Positions 23,666 to 30,791 of a stretch of 43,566 nucleotides of DNA are shown one piece after another; position 1 is the stretch's first letter; each line of letters starts with the position of its first letter. Origin of the DNA: a virus. The stretch lies in the IMG/VR virus record IMGVR_UViG_3300036791_001012, positions 1-43,566 of that record, one strand, 5' to 3'. A program made the translations under genes and the position numbers. Under the pieces are notes generated by a model. The model worked only from the letters and a program-made list of their open reading frames with translations. It was not told the origin of the DNA and did no database searches.

Positions 23666-24992
23666 CGGCGTTGTCTCCGCCTTGACCAATAGCAGGAGAA
23701 CGCGCCGCCGTCATCCGCGCCCTGTGCCGCTCGCCCGCCGCCTTCCATCTGTCCTTCCAGCGCTGCAGCGCCGGCCAGCCCTCCTGCACCTGGTCGGCCA
23801 GCATGGCACCGACCTGCCAATGATCGATCATGTGCTTCTTGCCGTCCCAATGCTCCTCGTCGTAGGCCTTGAGATCGAACTCGGCCAGATTGGCGTGGTG
23901 CAGCCCCGGCACGGTGATGCGCACCGCGTAGCTGTTCCAGACGAAATCCTGCAGGCCGCGGAAGTGCAGCCTGACGCCGGTCGTCTTGTCGCCGACCTGA
24001 CGTGTGTGCGGGCGCACGATGTGAAAGATGCGCTTCTTCGCTCCCGCCTGATCGATGGTGATGTCGCGATCCTTGAAGAAGTAGGCGCTGCGCCTGGCGG
24101 CGATGTTGAAGGTGGCGGTCAGCTTGTTGTTTTTCCGCACCGTCACCTTGAGCATGCCGTAGTGCGCCACCTCGAACGAATGCGTGGCGGCGGAGAACAG
24201 CCGCAGCAGATGCACCTCCGGCGTCAGGCCGTGATCGTGCGCCCAATCCTTGAAGAATTCCGGGTAGTCCCATTCGCGGCGGGTGAAGACGGTGTTGCCG
24301 TTGCGCACACCGCGGCCGCCGCCGGCGCGGCGGTTGCGTTTGCCCTTGATCTTGATCTGCTTGCTCAGCAGCATGCGCAGCGACGACACGCTGCCGTCCG
24401 GGTGGATGCAGATGCCGAACTCGGTCGGCACCCCGCGCTTGATCTTGTCGAAAACCTTGTCGCCGGGACAGTCCCAATAGGCGGTGACCGCATAGACGGC
24501 GCCGCCGTTGACCGGCTGCAGCTCGCTCGGCGCCCCGCGCACGTCGTACTTGGTGAAGTAGATCAGCCGCGGCCACATGTTTTTCTTGCTGTCGGCCCGC
24601 GGCCGCGTCCACATCACGGCACCGAAACCCGGCAGCGTCGACTTAAACCACTCGCTGATCGGCCACTCCTCATCGCACATGATGGCCGCTTCCGGCCACG
24701 GCACCAGATTGGCGCCGACCTTGGCGTACATCAGATAGGCACCGCGATCACCTTTGCGCATGCGATCGAGCAGCACGAAGTAGTCTTCCAGCTTGTCGAG
24801 AATGTCGCCGCGGAAATTGAACTCGTACTCATTCAGCGGCGCGGGGCTTGCGGCCGGTTTTTCCCTGTGCGGGGGGGACGGCAACAGAGTGTCCGCCGAC
24901 GCGCTCGCCGGCGGCGTTGAAGATGCCGCCATCGGTGACGGTAACGACGCCATCCACCGACTTCTGATCCACGCCCACAATCTTCGCAGCAT
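23634..24992 (-). CDS. Unrecognised 452-residue protein between oxygenase and terminase
   Basis: The ordered part starts at about residue 50 (LNEYEFNFRGDILDKLEDYFVLLDRMRKGD) and runs to about 420; the first 50 residues are low-complexity. It has many aromatic residues and paired strands (FGAVMWTRPRAD; MWPRLIYFTKYDVRG; AVYAVTAYWDCPGD). I place the start at ATG 24992 with AAAGGGA upstream, giving a 164-base overlap with the oxygenase gene in another frame. No family recognised. Single-copy position just before terminase suggests a virion or packaging-related protein. Confidence 0.65.
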   Translation of the reverse strand: MLRRLWAWIRSRWMASLPSPMAASSTPPASASADTLLPSPPHREKPAASPAPLNEYEFNFRGDILDKLEDYFVLLDRMRKGDRGAYLMYAKVGANLVPWPEAAIMCDEEWPISEWFKSTLPGFGAVMWTRPRADSKKNMWPRLIYFTKYDVRGAPSELQPVNGGAVYAVTAYWDCPGDKVFDKIKRGVPTEFGICIHPDGSVSSLRMLLSKQIKIKGKRNRRAGGGRGVRNGNTVFTRREWDYPEFFKDWAHDHGLTPEVHLLRLFSAATHSFEVAHYGMLKVTVRKNNKLTATFNIAARRSAYFFKDRDITIDQAGAKKRIFHIVRPHTRQVGDKTTGVRLHFRGLQDFVWNSYAVRITVPGLHHANLAEFDLKAYDEEHWDGKKHMIDHWQVGAMLADQVQEGWPALQRWKDRWKAAGERHRARMTAARSPAIGQGGDNADGPRRPVHHP

Positions 24993-26034
24993 GTCCGTCC
25001 CTTTCGAGGTTCCACAGCAGCGACAGTTGCCTCCACTTCTCCAGGCTTCCTTGATCCTCCAGGTTGGCACATTCGATCAGGCACAGGGCGCGCGCCGTCG
25101 CCTGATCGACAACGAACGAGGCATTGTGCGTACAACGCAGCATGAAGCTGTGATCCATGGCCAGATGCGCGGCGATCCGCTCCAGCTCCACCGGGCGATC
25201 TAATATGGAAAAGTTGTAGGCCAGCTCCTCGGCTTCGCGGCCCCATTCGCCGGCGACAGCTGCGCGCGCGAAAGGGTTGGCATCAGAGAGGCGCTGTTTG
25301 AATGCATTCGTGCCGTATATCGCGTGCAGCCCGCCGCCGACACAGACCGCAGCAGGTAGGTTGCGCCCTGCGAGTAGCTGGTAGACCCGCATAAGATGAT
25401 CGTGCAGTGTGCCGCTGGCGTGCTCATGCTGGAGTGCTCCGTACCGCACCAGCCAGGACGACAGGTGCTCGAATCCAGCGCTGCGCTGCTGGCGGAATTT
25501 CAGCACCAGCACCAGGCGCAGCAGGTTGCATTTGCGCGACAGCGAGGCGGCGCGGTGCCACAGGTTGGAGGGCAGGATCATGGCGCGGTTGGGAGCGGGC
25601 CGCGCCGCCCAGATGCGCTCGCCGCGCCAGGCCAGGGTCTCGCCGCCCCAATCCGGGTGCCACTGGTCGCAGAGGAAGATGATGCAGGTCCATTCCTGCT
25701 CGCGCGCCGAGTCGGTGTGGGCGTAGCCGTCCAGGCCGTAGCTGTAGCCGTTCACATAGGCGCGCAGCAGCTTGAACGGCCCGTAGGCACCGACGTGCAT
25801 GCGGGTGCGCACGAACTCCCAGGCCTGCTTGAACAGCAGCGGCATCGAGGCGTCGCTCAGGTCGGCCAGATTCTGCTGCTCATCGTGCAGCGGCTTGTAG
25901 GACAGGTGCCCGTGCGGGTCGGTCTGGCTGTTGGACTTGCTGCCGTAGGAGAGCGGCATCTCCTTGCCGGCGAAGACCAGCAGCCGATCGAACAGCTGCT
26001 GGGGCAGGAAGTTGTTGATGACCAGCGGGTCCAT
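24829..26034 (-). CDS. 2-oxoglutarate/Fe(II) oxygenase fused to an HD-like C-terminal domain
   Basis: 401 residues. The N-terminal half is a prolyl 4-hydroxylase-like double-stranded beta helix: HTD at 106-108, distal H160 in SNLWHRAA and R173 in LLRLVLVLKF, the iron and 2-oxoglutarate ligands. The second half (about 205-330: GTLHDHLMRVYQLL...VGGGLHAIYGTNAF...) has the HD..H..H pattern of an HD-like fold resembling DUF6817-type domains. The start overlaps the preceding stop as TGATG. Such fusions are seen in phages; the substrate is unknown. Oxidative modification of a protein, lipid or nucleotide is possible. Confidence 0.75.
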   Translation of the reverse strand: MDPLVINNFLPQQLFDRLLVFAGKEMPLSYGSKSNSQTDPHGHLSYKPLHDEQQNLADLSDASMPLLFKQAWEFVRTRMHVGAYGPFKLLRAYVNGYSYGLDGYAHTDSAREQEWTCIIFLCDQWHPDWGGETLAWRGERIWAARPAPNRAMILPSNLWHRAASLSRKCNLLRLVLVLKFRQQRSAGFEHLSSWLVRYGALQHEHASGTLHDHLMRVYQLLAGRNLPAAVCVGGGLHAIYGTNAFKQRLSDANPFARAAVAGEWGREAEELAYNFSILDRPVELERIAAHLAMDHSFMLRCTHNASFVVDQATARALCLIECANLEDQGSLEKWRQLSLLWNLERDGHAAKIVGVDQKSVDGVVTVTDGGIFNAAGERVGGHSVAVPPAQGKTGRKPRAAE

Positions 26035-26255
26035 CAGTGAAACCCGTCGATGAAGCGCCGCGCCTCGTCCACGCTCCACATGTGACCACCGATCAGCAGC
26101 ATGCCGCCCATATACATGGCTGGATGATTCTTCAGCTCGGGATGCTTGTTGAGGTCGGACATCATCGATGCCAGCGCATTGGCGATATCGCCGTCGTCAA
26201 GATACTCGTGCGCCTGCTGCTTGCACCAGTCGAGATGCTGCTCGCGCGTCCTCAT
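26034..26255 (-). CDS. Conserved small phage protein (LDWCKQQAHEYLDDGD type)
   Basis: 73 residues. REQHLDWCKQQAHEYLDDGDIANALASMMSDLNKHPE...MYMGGMLLIGGHM...EARRFIDGF matches a small protein very common in phages of proteobacteria, function unknown. ATGA overlap with the upstream gene and TGATG overlap with the downstream oxygenase gene support translation. Confidence 0.75.
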   Translation of the reverse strand: MRTREQHLDWCKQQAHEYLDDGDIANALASMMSDLNKHPELKNHPAMYMGGMLLIGGHMWSVDEARRFIDGFH

Positions 26256-26437
26256 GGCGTCATCCTGTATTTGCGCATCTGCTGCTGAATGGTGGCGTCG
26301 TAGGTGCGCTTGTAGTCGTCGGCGATCTGCCGATAGGCGCGGCGCCAGTGGCGCTCGGCGACGAAGCCGCCGACGCCCATGCCGGTGAAGAAGCCGACCG
26401 CGAAGCCAGCGACCATGATGCCGAGGAAATCAAGCAT
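26252..26437 (-). CDS. Small single-pass membrane protein
   Basis: 61 residues from the ATG at 26437 (AGG four bases upstream). One hydrophobic helix (MLDFLGIMVAGFAVGFFTGM) is followed by a basic cytoplasmic-type tail (ERHWRRAYRQIADDYKRTYD). It opens the virion block after a 156-bp gap containing a hairpin. A TTG start at 26449 is an alternative. Unknown function. Confidence 0.6.
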   Translation of the reverse strand: MLDFLGIMVAGFAVGFFTGMGVGGFVAERHWRRAYRQIADDYKRTYDATIQQQMRKYRMTP

Positions 26438-26480
26438 GTGCCTGCTCAATCAAGTCCCGGCGACGACCAGACGACAAAGA

Positions 26481-26503
26481 CGGTACCGTGCGGTTTGGTA
26501 CCG
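26481..26503 (-). promoter_or_regulatory. Perfect 7-bp inverted repeat (CGGTACC/GGTACCG) in gap before late block
   Basis: CGGTACC and GGTACCG arms are separated by nine bases. This lies in the only real gap (26438-26593) between the winged-helix regulator gene and the oxygenase-terminase block, so it may be an operator, transcript processing site or attenuator. No T-run follows, so it is not a convincing intrinsic terminator. Confidence 0.4.
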
Positions 26504-26593
26504 ACCAAATGCTCGCGACGCAGCCGCCTGGTCTTCGGGTCTCGACCCGCCGGGGGGAGCCGAGCGAAAGGTGCGCCGCGAACTCCGATGTAG

Positions 26594-26941
26594 TCACAAA
26601 GCGGCGCCGCCGCGCAAGGGTTTTGCGGGCGGCGCAGTTTCAGGGTCGGTTTCCAGAGAGCGCGCACCCTGGCCCGATTCGCTGCCGATGACAAGCCGCC
26701 AGCGCCCGGGCTCGGTCACCAGGGTGAGCGGCAGGCCTGAGGCGCGCAGCACCCTGCGCAGCCGCCAGGCGGCAGCATAGAGCGACATCTCGGCATTGAG
26801 CGGACCGCCATCGGCATCCGGCCACACTGCCGCAACCAACTCGGGAGCGGTGAACACACCGGGCTCCCGGCATAGCGCGTCGAACAGCCGCTCGGCGACC
26901 TGACGCGGAAACAGGCTGGCTCTGATCTTTTCGTCAATCAT
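26594..26941 (-). CDS. OmpR-type winged-helix regulator without receiver domain
   Basis: 115 residues. Residues 8-80 (ASLFPRQVAERLFDALCREPGVFTAPELVAAVW...AAAWRLRRVLRASGLPLTLVTEPGRWRLVIG) fit the C-terminal DNA-binding domain of OmpR/PhoB regulators, including the recognition-helix and the wing strand. There is no receiver domain and the 35-residue tail is disordered. It is placed just before the oxygenase-terminase block, suggesting late-gene control. The start has no normal ribosome site: CCTCC lies directly before ATG and can pair with GGAGG 70 bases upstream. Confidence 0.75.
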   Translation of the reverse strand: MIDEKIRASLFPRQVAERLFDALCREPGVFTAPELVAAVWPDADGGPLNAEMSLYAAAWRLRRVLRASGLPLTLVTEPGRWRLVIGSESGQGARSLETDPETAPPAKPLRGGAAL

Positions 26942-26943
26942 GG

Positions 26944-27028
26944 TAGGAGGCCGGCGCCATTGTGGGTTTGCAATGGCTTCGGGGCATCTGGGGGGACGGG
27001 GGGGGGAGTGATGACCCCGCCGGCCTCC
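26944..27028. promoter_or_regulatory. 11-bp inverted repeat with a G-run, before the winged-helix gene
   Basis: GGAGGCCGGCG at 26944-26954 and CGCCGGCCTCC at 27018-27028 can form a stem enclosing a plus-strand G-rich tract (GGGG, GGGGGG, GGGGGGGGG at about 26982-27007). In the minus transcript the stem would close just upstream of the regulator start codon, and the tract could form a G-quadruplex in the plus-strand DNA. Regulation of the regulator is a reasonable inference, not shown. Confidence 0.4.
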
Positions 27029-27110
27029 ATAGGCAATAGATGTCGGTGCGCACGCCCCAACGCCAGCGGAAAATTACGCACATGTCCGCACATTTCCGCA
27101 TTGTCCACAG

Positions 27111-27377
27111 CTACGTGGCCAGCTCCCAGTCGGTCGCCAGCAAGTCGGTCTGCGAGCACAGCCAGGGAACGAAGACGCCTTGCATCGTCAGCATGCCCAC
27201 CCACGGCGCCAGCGGCGCCTCGACCATGGCCTCGGCGTGCAGCTCGCTGCATCCCGCCGGCACCAGCGCCAGCCACATGCCCTTGCCGTTCCAGCCGACG
27301 CGCCGCACCTTGCGGCCATTGCCCAGCTGCTTGACCGCCCAGCCGATGCTGTTCATCGTCCCCGGCGTTTCGCTCAT
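27111..27377 (-). CDS. tad2: Tad2-like anti-Thoeris sponge (DUF2829)
   Basis: 88 residues. The motifs RKVRRVGWNGKGMWLALVP (22-40) and FVPWLCSQTDLLATDWEL (69-87) are those of DUF2829 proteins, shown in other phages (Tad2) to bind the cyclic ADP-ribose signals made by Thoeris ThsB and so block defence; the length is typical. The gene is coupled to the upstream gene by ATGA. Its place in the early end of the minus operon fits early protection. Binding residues were not checked individually; other DUF2829 proteins of unknown role exist. Confidence 0.8.
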   Translation of the reverse strand: MSETPGTMNSIGWAVKQLGNGRKVRRVGWNGKGMWLALVPAGCSELHAEAMVEAPLAPWVGMLTMQGVFVPWLCSQTDLLATDWELAT

Positions 27378-27652
27378 CGCTCGTTCTCCTTGCCGTAGCG
27401 CGCGGCGATCTCCTCGGCATCGTCGATCGGCTGCATGCGCATGCGCGGTGGCGCTGGCGGTGCCGGCTCCGCCATCACTCCGCTCTGCACATAGCGCAGC
27501 AGCAGATTGGCGCGCGCTTCAAGCATCACCACGCCCTGCGGGATGCCCAGGTACTCGCGCGGCAGCATCGCCATCGCCAGCTTGAGGCACTCCAGCCGCA
27601 GCCGCTCCTGTTCCAGCGCGGTCTCCCACGGCACCTGCTCCTGCCCGGTCAT
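27374..27652 (-). CDS. Small helical early protein
   Basis: 92 residues, MTGQEQVPWETALEQERLRL. Helical with MLPREYLGIPQGVVMLEARA in the centre and a Pro-rich, acidic end. ATGA overlap with tad2-like gene. The first 134 bases overlap the upstream gene in another frame. Unknown function. Confidence 0.6.
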   Translation of the reverse strand: MTGQEQVPWETALEQERLRLECLKLAMAMLPREYLGIPQGVVMLEARANLLLRYVQSGVMAEPAPPAPPRMRMQPIDDAEEIAARYGKENER

Positions 27653-27959
27653 TGCGCTCCACTCCCATGACGATGGTGTCGTAGACGTCGAGGATCATCT
27701 TCCGTGCCGCCCGATGCCGCTCCTCGCCGTGCAGATAGCACTTGCAGTACGAGGCCTGCGCCAGGGTCAGGGCCATCAGCTTGGCCGCCATGCCGCAGCG
27801 GTAGACGTCGGCCAGCACCCAGGTGGCCTTGGCGATGGCGACGGCCAGCTTGCGCACATTCTCCAGCTCGACATCCAGGTCCGGCCCCAGGGTCTTGACC
27901 AGCGCTTCCACCTCCTCCGGGGACAGCCCGTCGTTCAAGTCGAATTTCGGCTGCATCAT
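27519..27959 (-). CDS. Early helical protein with long out-of-frame overlap
   Basis: 146 residues. The first about 102 (FDLNDGLSPEEVEALVKTLG...VELENVRKLAVAIAKATWVL...) look like a real helical protein; the last 44 are Gly/Ala/Arg-rich and lie opposite the next gene in a second frame. So either the overlap is real, or the ordered part ends by a frameshift into the next gene near 27652. It starts with CGAAAGGATGCA, the GAAAGG ribosome site of the plus-strand early genes. No family recognised. Confidence 0.6.
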   Translation of the reverse strand: MMQPKFDLNDGLSPEEVEALVKTLGPDLDVELENVRKLAVAIAKATWVLADVYRCGMAAKLMALTLAQASYCKCYLHGEERHRAARKMILDVYDTIVMGVERNDRAGAGAVGDRAGTGAAAAGVPQAGDGDAAARVPGHPAGRGDA

Positions 27960-28060
27960 TGCATCCTTTCGTTTGTCTGGTGGGGAGGACCGGGCGCCTG
28001 GTCTACATCCCGATCTTCAGGCGGGGCCGGCCTTGCGGCAGGCAACCTCCCCCAGAAGAT

Positions 28061-28309
28061 TCAATCCTTCTCCTGCTTCAACCCGAGCAATGCGTCGGCA
28101 ATTTCTACCAGCGCATGCTCGACTCCACTCAGCGTCTCACCCTGGAGCGGGTGATCCGAACGCAATGACTCGTTGAGCCCGTTGATTGCCTTGGACAACA
28201 TCGTCGCTGCCTGAATGACTGCATAGGCGATGGCGTAACCGCTGTCTGCGCGGGCGCGGTCCTCGAATAGATCAAGCGGCTTCAGATGCTCGCTCTCGCT
28301 ATAGTCCAC
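28061..28309 (-). CDS. Small helical early protein
   Basis: 82 residues, starting at a GTG (28309) with GGAGACAGGCAC upstream, overlapping the previous gene by 11 bases. Two helical segments (YAVIQAATMLSKAINGLNES; GVEHALVEIADALLGLKQEK). Function unknown. The following 101-bp gap (27960-28060) holds only a GACC...GGTC hairpin before the next start. Confidence 0.6.
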   Translation of the reverse strand: MDYSESEHLKPLDLFEDRARADSGYAIAYAVIQAATMLSKAINGLNESLRSDHPLQGETLSGVEHALVEIADALLGLKQEKD

Positions 28310-28808
28310 GTGCCTGTCTCCTTCTCAGCTCGGCCATCAGCTCCGCCACCGGGCGGAGAATGCCGTGCTGCTCCTTGATGAAATGCGCCGGCTCGGGGAC
28401 ATCCTCGCGCCAGAAGCGATCGTCCTTCAAATCCCAGCCCCGGCCCCAGCCGATCAGCCGGTAGACCGGGTGCATGTCGGCGCACACCAGCAGGTAGGCC
28501 CAGGTCGGATTGTCGTCGGGCTTGATGATCAGCGACTTGTCGCGATGCGGTCGGGTCTTGGCGTCGATCCAGTCCTCGTAGTCGGGCGCGTGCGCATCGT
28601 AGGGCTCCAGCGAGCGCCAGCGTATCGGGATGCCCGCCGCCAGGAAGACATACCTGCCGGCCTGCTCGCCGCGGATGCCGAGCCGCTTGAGCGCCAGCGC
28701 TTCGCGCGGGTCTTCCGAGGCGCCGCCATGCGGACGGGCGCCGCGCTTGCGCGCCTCGCGCTGATGCCGCGCCGCCACGTCATCAGCCTCGATCATCTGC
28801 TCGCGCAT
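28299..28808 (-). CDS. Conserved phage early protein
   Basis: 169 residues. The first 45 are Arg-rich (RHQREARKRGARPHGGASED), then LGIRGEQAGRYVFLAAGIPIRW, AYLLVCADMHPVYRLIGWGR and EPAHFIKEQHGILRPVAELMAEL. It reads as a compact folded domain. Proteins of this type are frequent in phages, but the biochemical role is not known to me. Confidence 0.65.
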   Translation of the reverse strand: MREQMIEADDVAARHQREARKRGARPHGGASEDPREALALKRLGIRGEQAGRYVFLAAGIPIRWRSLEPYDAHAPDYEDWIDAKTRPHRDKSLIIKPDDNPTWAYLLVCADMHPVYRLIGWGRGWDLKDDRFWREDVPEPAHFIKEQHGILRPVAELMAELRRRQARGL

Positions 28809-29061
28809 CAGGAGGTAGGCCGGAATGTGGTACGTCGTCCAGCTCCGGGATGTGCTCCTGCCATATCTGCACGAACAGCCGCGGCACGAACGCCTTGCGG
28901 GTGATCAGCATCAGCTTTTCGTAGTCGGGCGGCACGAAGGTCTTGCCGGCGACGGTGATTGGATAGATGACTTCGGTGACGGTGACCCCGCTGAATGGCC
29001 TGACTACCGCCGCGGCAACACCGGCGAGCAGAGTGCGCAGAAACCCGCGCCGCGTACTCAT
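28783..29061 (-). CDS. Tat-signal-like small protein with capsid-like segment
   Basis: 92 residues. It starts STRRGFLRTLLAGVAAAVV, which looks like a twin-arginine export signal (RR-x-F-L followed by a hydrophobic stretch and a basic residue). Residues 54-67 (TRKAFVPRLFVQIW) match residues 23-36 of the major capsid protein (TRRAFLPKVFVQLW) at 9 of 14 positions with conservative changes elsewhere. It overlaps the next gene by 26 bases and the upstream gene by ATGA. Function unknown; see findings. Confidence 0.55.
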   Translation of the reverse strand: MSTRRGFLRTLLAGVAAAVVRPFSGVTVTEVIYPITVAGKTFVPPDYEKLMLITRKAFVPRLFVQIWQEHIPELDDVPHSGLPPDARADDRG

Positions 29062-29264
29062 TGCGCGTGCTCCTTGAGCTTGCGCAGGATCAGATTGGCA
29101 AATTCGCGCGCCTGCTCGGGCGGCAGCGCCACCCAGCGCACGCTTTTTTCGAATTCGATGTAGACGACCTTGTGCCTGTCGTTCCAGGCGATGGCGGCGG
29201 CGAGCGCGCCCTCGTCGTCCTGGAGGAAATCGTCCGGCAGCCGGCCGGGCTTGAACGTGCTCAC
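29058..29264 (-). CDS. Small early protein
   Basis: 68 residues, MSTFKPGRLPDDFLQDDEGALAAAIAWND...EFEKSVRWVALPPEQAREFANLILRKLKEHAQ. Folded-looking, with a closing helix. ATGA overlap on both sides. No family recognised. Confidence 0.65.
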   Translation of the reverse strand: MSTFKPGRLPDDFLQDDEGALAAAIAWNDRHKVVYIEFEKSVRWVALPPEQAREFANLILRKLKEHAQ

Positions 29265-29467
29265 AGCTCGATCCCCAGCCCTTCGATCACCGCGTCCAGC
29301 TTCTGCGCCGTGCCCACCTGCACGCCGCCGACGATCATGACGGTGATGGTGCCGCCCTGCCGTTCCTGCGCATTGGCATCCCGCAACATGTCGACGCCGG
29401 CCACCCGCACCACGGCACGGGCGCCATCTTCGGCGGTGAACATCACATAATCGGGCTTCGGCGGCAT
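29261..29467 (-). CDS. Small early protein
   Basis: 68 residues starting MPPKPDYVMFTAEDGARAVV at ATG 29467; the longer frame upstream overlaps other genes and is a shadow. The C-terminal half has strand-helix character (GGTITVMIVGGVQVGTAQKL). ATGA overlap with the next gene. Unknown. Confidence 0.65.
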   Translation of the reverse strand: MPPKPDYVMFTAEDGARAVVRVAGVDMLRDANAQERQGGTITVMIVGGVQVGTAQKLDAVIEGLGIEL

Positions 29468-29516
29468 CAATCCCTCATCGTGACAGGCCGTAATTGTTGA
29501 AACCCGCCCGCTGCAG

Positions 29517-29711
29517 TCAGCACTGCGGGCATTTGTGCCGCCAGGTGCCGTTCGCGTCCTTGTAGGCGCGCCAGCCATCGTCCCGCGCGTCCTCCCACTC
29601 CTCGGCAAAGTCGCGCTTGTAGGAGCCGCGCCCCAGCTTGCCGGGCGGACGCACGTTGCCGCAGGTGTCGCAGACGAATTCGAAGCCCTGGCTGGTCTCC
29701 TCGTGGCTCAC
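29517..29711 (-). CDS. Small zinc-ribbon protein
   Basis: 64 residues from a GTG at 29711 (GTGA overlap with the previous stop). CDTC at 14-17 and CPQC at 61-64 form a probable zinc ribbon, with a WEDARDDGWRAYKDANGTWR stretch between that is frequent in phage early proteins. Likely nucleic-acid or protein binding. Confidence 0.65.
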   Translation of the reverse strand: MSHEETSQGFEFVCDTCGNVRPPGKLGRGSYKRDFAEEWEDARDDGWRAYKDANGTWRHKCPQC

Positions 29712-29845
29712 AGGAAGCGCACCAGGCGACGCCAGGCCTCGCTGACGACGGCACAGGCCAGGGCGGCGCCGGCGGCAATGCAGAAGCCGAACGCAAACCA
29801 GATCAGCACCGCGTTGAAGGAGAGGACATCGAACGACAAGGGCAT
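29708..29845 (-). CDS. Small single-helix membrane protein
   Basis: 45 residues, one hydrophobic segment (FNAVLIWFAFGFCIAAGAAL) and a short basic tail (SEAWRRLVRFL). GGGAGCAG lies ten bases upstream. It couples into the zinc-ribbon gene. Role unknown; the 169 bases before it (29846-30014) show no gene. Confidence 0.55.
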   Translation of the reverse strand: MPLSFDVLSFNAVLIWFAFGFCIAAGAALACAVVSEAWRRLVRFL

Positions 29846-30014
29846 CTGCACACTGCTCCCTGGAGCGCGACCGGCCGCCGGCGGCTGTCGAGACCGCTTC
29901 CCCACAAAGAGAAGCTCCGATGGCCGGCCGCGGCCCACTATCGCGCAAAGTCAAGCGCGCCGCACCCGTAAAAAACCGGAAAGGGTATCCCGCGAAGACG
30001 GCCGTGAACGGCCT

Positions 30015-30209
30015 TTAGTGTCTGCGGACCCTCGACCCGACCGGGGGTGGACCGCCGTAGCGCGCCAGCAACTGCTCCAGCTGCGGCTCCGGCAGCGCCG
30101 CCAACTCTGCCGCGCTGTGATCGGCCAGCGCCCGCCGCCAGGCCTGCGCGAGCAGCTCGCGCTCGGCCGCAATGATCGCATCGATGGTGCGCCGGCGCCA
30201 GGTGCTCAT
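30015..30209 (-). CDS. Small basic helical protein
   Basis: 64 residues from the ATG at 30209 (ATGA overlap). MSTWRRRTIDAIIAAERELL...AELAALPEPQLEQLLARYGG is strongly helical and basic. Unknown function. Confidence 0.6.
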   Translation of the reverse strand: MSTWRRRTIDAIIAAERELLAQAWRRALADHSAAELAALPEPQLEQLLARYGGPPPVGSRVRRH

Positions 30210-30325
30210 CGCAGCAACGGCGTGGCGTGGAAGAATTGGCCGATGAAGTTGAGCACGTTGTAGCTGATGAACAGGCCGATGCCGAAGGCCAGGCCGAACA
30301 GCACGTTGTTGATGAAACCCTGCAT
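30206..30325 (-). CDS. 39-residue membrane microprotein, first gene of the leftward operon
   Basis: MQGFINNVLFGLAFGIGLFI, then SYNVLNFIGQFFHATPLLR. A hydrophobic helix with aromatic residues. A strong TGGGAGGTG site lies before the ATG, and the stop overlaps the next start (ATGA). Since it opens the long leftward operon from the control region, it is probably expressed early. It might act at the membrane; nothing more can be said. Confidence 0.6.
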   Translation of the reverse strand: MQGFINNVLFGLAFGIGLFISYNVLNFIGQFFHATPLLR

Positions 30326-30606
30326 CAGGCACACCTCCCACCAAAACGAGACCAGGGGTGGAGAGACCAAGCAGGCCACAACGTCCGTCAGTTACATGTC
30401 AACGTTGTTTCAGCGGCTGACGACCCACTCAACTGAATGGCCTCTCCAACAACCTCTATACACTTTTTTTCCTGGGAGGGGGAAGGATGGGGCGCCGGCG
30501 CTGGTCGGTCGCGACCCCAGCGCCCTGAGCCCGCGTGCGCGCGCCCCGGGGGTACCCCTCCCCCCCCCAATGGCTGTCTGACAACCGGTACGGACATGGG
30601 TAGAAA

Positions 30607-30731
30607 TCAACCAACAACCAATCACCCAACGATATCAATGCATGATAGCGGACATAGTATCCGACACGGCGTTCTGACAACCATCTGCGGGGGAGAATGA
30701 CGACCAACCAACAACCAACCAACAACCAAAC
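30607..30731. repeat. CCAACAACCAA iterons
   Basis: CAACCAACAACCAA at about 30607-30620 is repeated as ACCAACCAACAACCAACCAACAACCAA at about 30702-30728, with the same short CCAAC/ACCAA units. Such unstructured direct repeats often bind initiator proteins. Their role as iterons is inferred. Confidence 0.45.
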
Positions 30732-30791
30732 AGTGCGGGGAGGGAACGATTTGTTTGCTCCGCTTTCTCTCCATCCGCGCTGGCGATACCG

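Noticed and set aside
26446-26694. 82-codon minus-strand frame after the winged-helix gene
   Set aside because: Overlaps the end of the regulator gene by 100 bases in another frame, no ribosome site and no domain; the gap is better explained as regulatory.
26938-27420. 160-codon minus-strand frame overlapping the Tad2-like gene
   Set aside because: Low-complexity Arg/Gly/Ala sequence in a different frame from the recognisable DUF2829 protein; start lies inside the upstream gene.
29535-30263. 242-codon plus-strand frame
   Set aside because: Covers four coupled minus-strand genes and a gap; Arg/Pro-rich shadow composition.
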